Shown piece after piece: positions 60,273 to 64,000 of a stretch of 64,000 nt of DNA. The stretch's first letter is position 1. Each line of letters begins with the position of its first letter. This DNA comes from Lichenostomus cassidix (Eukaryota > Chordata > Aves > Passeriformes > Meliphagidae): positions 2,852,001 through 2,916,000 of the forward strand of contig CM039196.1 of assembly GCA_008360975.2 (NCBI GenBank). The letters run 5' to 3'. Both the position numbers and the translations under genes were made by a program. The notes under the pieces were generated by a model. The model was not told where the DNA came from, did no database searches, and saw only the letters and a list, made by a program, of their open reading frames with translations.

Positions 60273-63200
60273 GTGAGCGCCCGGCCTGGCCCGGCGGGCT
60301 GGGGGGTGGCACGGGGCCCGGAGCGCTGTCGCCGCTTCTGCTTCTCCCGGCCGGAGCTCGCTGTCTCTCTGCGGTCGGAGGCTGCGGCGGGGCGGGGGGC
60401 CCGGCTCGGGCCCGGGCGCAGCCCCGGCGCGGTGTATGGCACCTGAAGCGACGGGGAGCGGGGCGGGCGCTGCTGTCACCGCCCCGGAGAGCCCGACCCG
60501 CCCCGGGCAGCGGGGGCAGCGCTCCCGGCAGCTCCCTTCGGTAGCTCGTTTGTTTTGGAGCGCGTCATGGCACGAGTTCAGAGCTGCCTCTCGGCTTCTA
60601 TCTCCGCCAGATAGTGCAGGATTTGTTTGACTGCTACATATTTTCCCCGCGGAGGATGCTCCGGAGCGCAGAACCGCGGTGCCTCCCGCGAGTGCCGAAT
60701 GCAGCTCCGCGGGGCGCTGAGCGCGGGGTCCCCGTGTCGAGTCCGTGTCGAGTTTCGGGGTGTCCAGAGCGAAGCGGCCGCGCACGGAGCCCCGCAGCGC
60801 TGCCCGGGTTGCGGAGCTTCCATCCTCCCGCTCCTCTCCCAGACCGCACGCCTTCTGCAGCGAGGGCAAGGACAGCTGCTGCTCTGGAGCTGCTTTTAGA
60901 TATACCAAGAAAAACAGCTGATTAAAGCTGGTGGTGCCCCTCAGATTCATCCATCATCAGTCCCTTGCGGTTGAGAGGTTTCTAGTTCTTCTTTAAGGAG
61001 AACTTGGGTGTTGCTTAGTTTGGAGTTTTGTGCGATTTTTTTGTTCGTGTGTGTTTTGCTTTCGAGTTTGATGTGAAGCGCAGTGTAGTAGCTTGAATTG
61101 TCTCGTATGAAAGTTCCATACAGTTTGAAATACAGTGACTCACAGGCTTTCTCATCTGCCCAGACCTCTGGCATACAACGCTGCAAACTCTGCCCCCACC
61201 TCCTTTATGCAGCTGTTAAAAATGCTTCACGGTTTATAAACTCGGAATTTCATTCCTCTGACTTGCTATATTTTGATTTTTTGCCCCGCTTTTAACAAAC
61301 CGAGTATTTTCAGCCGTTGAATCAACTGCTTTCCAGAGCCATTGTTCCAATGATGCTGTCGGAAAACACAGCAGCCTCCTGACGGTCAAATAAATGTCAC
61401 TGTCCTCCTTCGATGGCTAAAAACAGACCACAACTCTTTGGGAGGTGGCAGAGTGCTGCTCGTTTGACTGACAGGCGGCTGTGTTCATGCGGTTAGTCGG
61501 TTCTCCTTGGGTAACATGCATCCGGCAAGGCAGCTCGCTGATCGCTTCTGATAATGAGTTTTGCTTGTTGAACGTCCGTTCTCCCGTCTCAGAGCAGTTT
61601 GTGGCTGCTTAACTCAGGCCTTTCCGTTGAGAGAGAACATGGGAAGAAAATGTAGTTCATTGGTTTTTACAAATTTTCTTTTAAGGGAGGTTGCATCTCA
61701 GTTAATGTAAATGCTGTTATTTTGAGGTCATACTTAATGTCTTGAATTCCTTGGCTTTTCTCTAAATATATGGTATGGACTCTCAAAATCTGTGGAGGTA
61801 TGAGGTGAGGCTTCTGCTTGTTTCTTAAGTCTCTAGAATTCTAGACATTCAGTCTCCTGCTGTTGAAAACTGCTGCTTTTCAATTTGTTGCTTAGGGTAT
61901 TTCAGGAAAAAGCCACTTTGTTCCAACTAACAAAATCTCTTATTGCCAGGAATGTTACATGTGAACATTCATATTTTAGTTTTTCCGAAGTTCCCCCTCA
62001 AAAAAATCCACTTTTTCTTTTCCTCTAACGAGTTCAGTGTGGAAATCCACCCGCAGTCTCTTTGGTTTTGCATTGATAGTCCTAGTCCTCCAGCCAAGAC
62101 TTCCTAATCTAGTTTCAGAAGAACTGAGCTGACTTTTGAGTATTTTTAGATTTCTTTTAAGAACTTTGCTTATCTTCTAGAGTTGTCCCTCTGCATTAAA
62201 AAGCTAGGCTGTTCTGCTGTCGCGCCTGTGCATTGTTTACTGACTACAGTTCTTTGGCACCTGATACTTGAAAAAAATGCTGCTAAAGTACAATCTAGTC
62301 TTGGATCAAAGCTGACAACAGCAATGAAGGGTCATTGTTCCTCTCTTTTCCTTATCACGCAAGGAAGAAAGAGCTTAAGTGACATGTCCAGGACCACCCA
62401 GTGAATTGATGGGAATTGTCGGGAGTGGAATGTGCTGGTTTCCATGCCAGCCCCATTGATCTTTGCTCTTTGATTAGATAGCACTTCTATCCTCTAGTAA
62501 AAGCTAAGTTTATACCCGCTAAACTGTTCCCTTTTTTTTTTTTAGACCATTTTTTGTGTGTAACTGCAGCCATTTTGCAAAGTTGATTCCCTCAGGATTG
62601 GTTATGTATACTGTTGTGGAATGAGGCATGCCAAAGGCAGGGGATTGCTCGGGTCACTGAGGTGGAATACGAAACACTCAGCCAGGTTGCAAACCCTGAA
62701 GTGTTGTGTTTCTTCAGAGAAGATTAAAAACCTGTTTTACGGTTGGTTTTTTTTCAGCTCCACGTCAGGATTTGCCACCGTGTGTGAGCATCAGAAACAG
62801 TTGCAGGGGCTGGTGATGGCAACTGATTTGAGAGCTGAGCTCTTGCCAGTAAACCTGAGCATTTCCTTTGCTCAGGTTTCCATGGATGCTATCATCCAGT
62901 GCCATATGTCTAAGGGAAAATCCACGAAGCTTATAATCTCATTTAGTACACTTCTCCAATTTACAGGGCCAGCGAGTAATATCAATCTCCCAAACTGTTA
63001 AAGAAGGAAATTGTGGATTGTAGGGTACGTGCAGTCCGTGAAACAATGGAAGATTCCTTCCATACAGTGGTGGGGGCATCAGATATTTCCCACTAATGTA
63101 TTATAGCCTAGATATTGTTGCATGATTTTTCCTCTCATGCCTGGCTTTATCTGTTTTTATTTCTCAATCCAGTTTATTTGAATATGGGAAATAGTTTGCA

Positions 63201-64000
63201 GATTGTGTCCAACAGTGCAAGCAGCGGCTCATCTGCACCTGCAGCAGCAGAATCAAAAACTCCGGAGAAAACAGGCTGCTAGCAGATTATTTTTGTTTGA
63301 ACAATTATTCTAATTTGTTGGCATCATTTTGTCACTGGAGATGTATGGCACAGTAGCATGACAATGTCACGATATGGGAGTCAGAAACTGAGGAAAGTTG
63401 ATAAATGCCAATAGGCATAAACCCAGAAGACTCAACATCTCCTCCTGCCACCAGTTAAGAGCTTTGTGAAAATAACTTGAATCAGAACTAAGGGTCAGAA
63501 TTATACTGCAGTTGGCTTCCATACATGTGGGATTCAGAGGATGATATTTACGAGGCAGCAGTTTTCTTTTAAATATCTGTAGTGCTCCAAGCTGGCTGGG
63601 CTTTGTCTAGATGGGGATATATATGCTTCAAGTATTGAATATCATCAAAGAACTGTCAACTCCTGCATTTGGAATATGGCCAGTATGGTCTTCTGAAGGC
63701 AGCTTCAGTCATGTTTTGCAGAAGACTGACTGCAGTGATAAATATTTATGAAACTGATTTCCATATTAACAGTTGGTGCTGAAGTAAGGTTAGGTAGGAC
63801 CTGGGGCCACTGGTGTCAGAGCTGTACAGGTGTTCAAGACAGCATAGTCCTTGTCTACTAGAGGTCACTTGGCTGTTCTAAATACTAAAATGGTTTCTAT
63901 AGAAGTTTTTTAGCTTTATTTAGCTGGGTTGCTAGTAGAATAACATAAAACTGTGGCATTTTGTAACCTGCAGGAAAGAGTTACAGGCCCAGTTTCCTGG
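60273..64000 (+). other. ORAI1 intron 1 (incomplete)
   Basis: Starts at the GTGAGC donor. The first 600 bp remain CpG-rich; the rest is AT-rich with a T-run at 62532-62543 and a MIR-like relic near 62361-62452. A polypyrimidine-AG near 62750-62757 is followed by sequence unrelated to ORAI1 exon 2. No second ORAI1 exon was seen up to 64000. Confidence 0.8.
62361..62452 (-). mobile_element. MIR-like SINE relic (candidate)
   Basis: aaggaagaaagagcttaagt, gacatgtccaggaccaccca, gtgaattgatggg, gagtggaatgtgctggtttc, catgccagcccca follow reverse-complement MIR order (gaggttaagt, gacttgcccaaggtcacaca, gctagtaagtggc, ggatttgaacccagg). It covers the whole core region, but at low identity. Confidence 0.5.

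Larger units (their letters stand above)
59640..60850 (+). promoter_or_regulatory. ORAI1 CpG-island promoter
   Basis: Very high CpG and GC density begins near 59640 and tails off after about 60850, spanning ORAI1 exon 1. A CCAAT box (59961-59965) and several GC boxes of the ggggcggggc type (about 59938-59947 and 59975-59998) sit 160-220 bp upstream of the ATG, with no TATA box. Spacing of CCAAT and GC boxes suggests a start site at roughly 60000-60050; that is inference. The long minus-strand open frame 60066-60950 is a GC-content artefact. Confidence 0.82.

Noticed and set aside
60066..60950. 294-codon minus-strand ORF over the ORAI1 promoter
   Set aside because: It is antisense to ORAI1 exon 1 and the CpG island; Ala/Arg/Gly/Pro composition and no homology recognised.
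62751..63001. Apparent exon after a T-rich AG acceptor
   Set aside because: The following sequence does not encode the expected ORAI1 VAMVEVQL start of exon 2 or any protein I know.

Overview
The window is vertebrate nuclear DNA and almost certainly avian. It carries 3'-end fragments of CR1 LINEs (about 9853-10025 and 58369-58460), no Alu- or L1-like sequence was noticed, and its compact introns are interrupted by sharp CpG islands. The species cannot be named from the sequence. There is no prokaryotic, viral, CRISPR, rRNA or tRNA content that I can support.

Two protein-coding genes lie head to head. On the minus strand, nine coding exons spread over 2053-52189 encode the N-terminal part of KDM2B (JHDM1B/FBXL10), a JmjC histone H3K36 demethylase and CpG-island-binding subunit of the variant Polycomb complex PRC1.1. 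All nine have GT-AG boundaries and compatible phases. Together they give 349 codons plus one base, equivalent to human residues about 43-392 with no insertion or deletion. They contain the whole JmjC domain, including the Fe(II) ligands equivalent to human H242, D244 and H314. The CxxC, PHD, F-box and LRR exons lie beyond the left edge. On the plus strand, 60159-60272 is the first coding exon of ORAI1, the pore subunit of the CRAC calcium channel; its second exon lies beyond the right edge. KDM2B next to ORAI1, divergently oriented, is the arrangement at human 12q24.31.

Layout: 1-52189 is KDM2B exons and long, mostly featureless introns, with an unexplained intragenic CpG island at about 23150-24110. 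About 51700-54060 is the KDM2B CpG-island promoter region; it contains an ETS site, a G-quadruplex-prone tract and a 51-bp GC-rich minisatellite. About 54100-59600 is an AT-rich spacer with one CR1 relic. About 59640-60850 is the ORAI1 CpG-island promoter, with CCAAT and GC boxes, a three-codon upstream ORF in a perfect Kozak context, and exon 1. The rest is ORAI1 intron 1.

No new multi-gene system is present. What merits a second look is regulatory: the ORAI1 minimal uORF and short N-terminus, the intragenic CpG island, the promoter minisatellite, the unresolved KDM2B 5' end, the uridine tract behind the catalytic-exon donor, and scattered MIR-like relics. All exon calls come from reading translations and splice signals by eye; no alignment was run.
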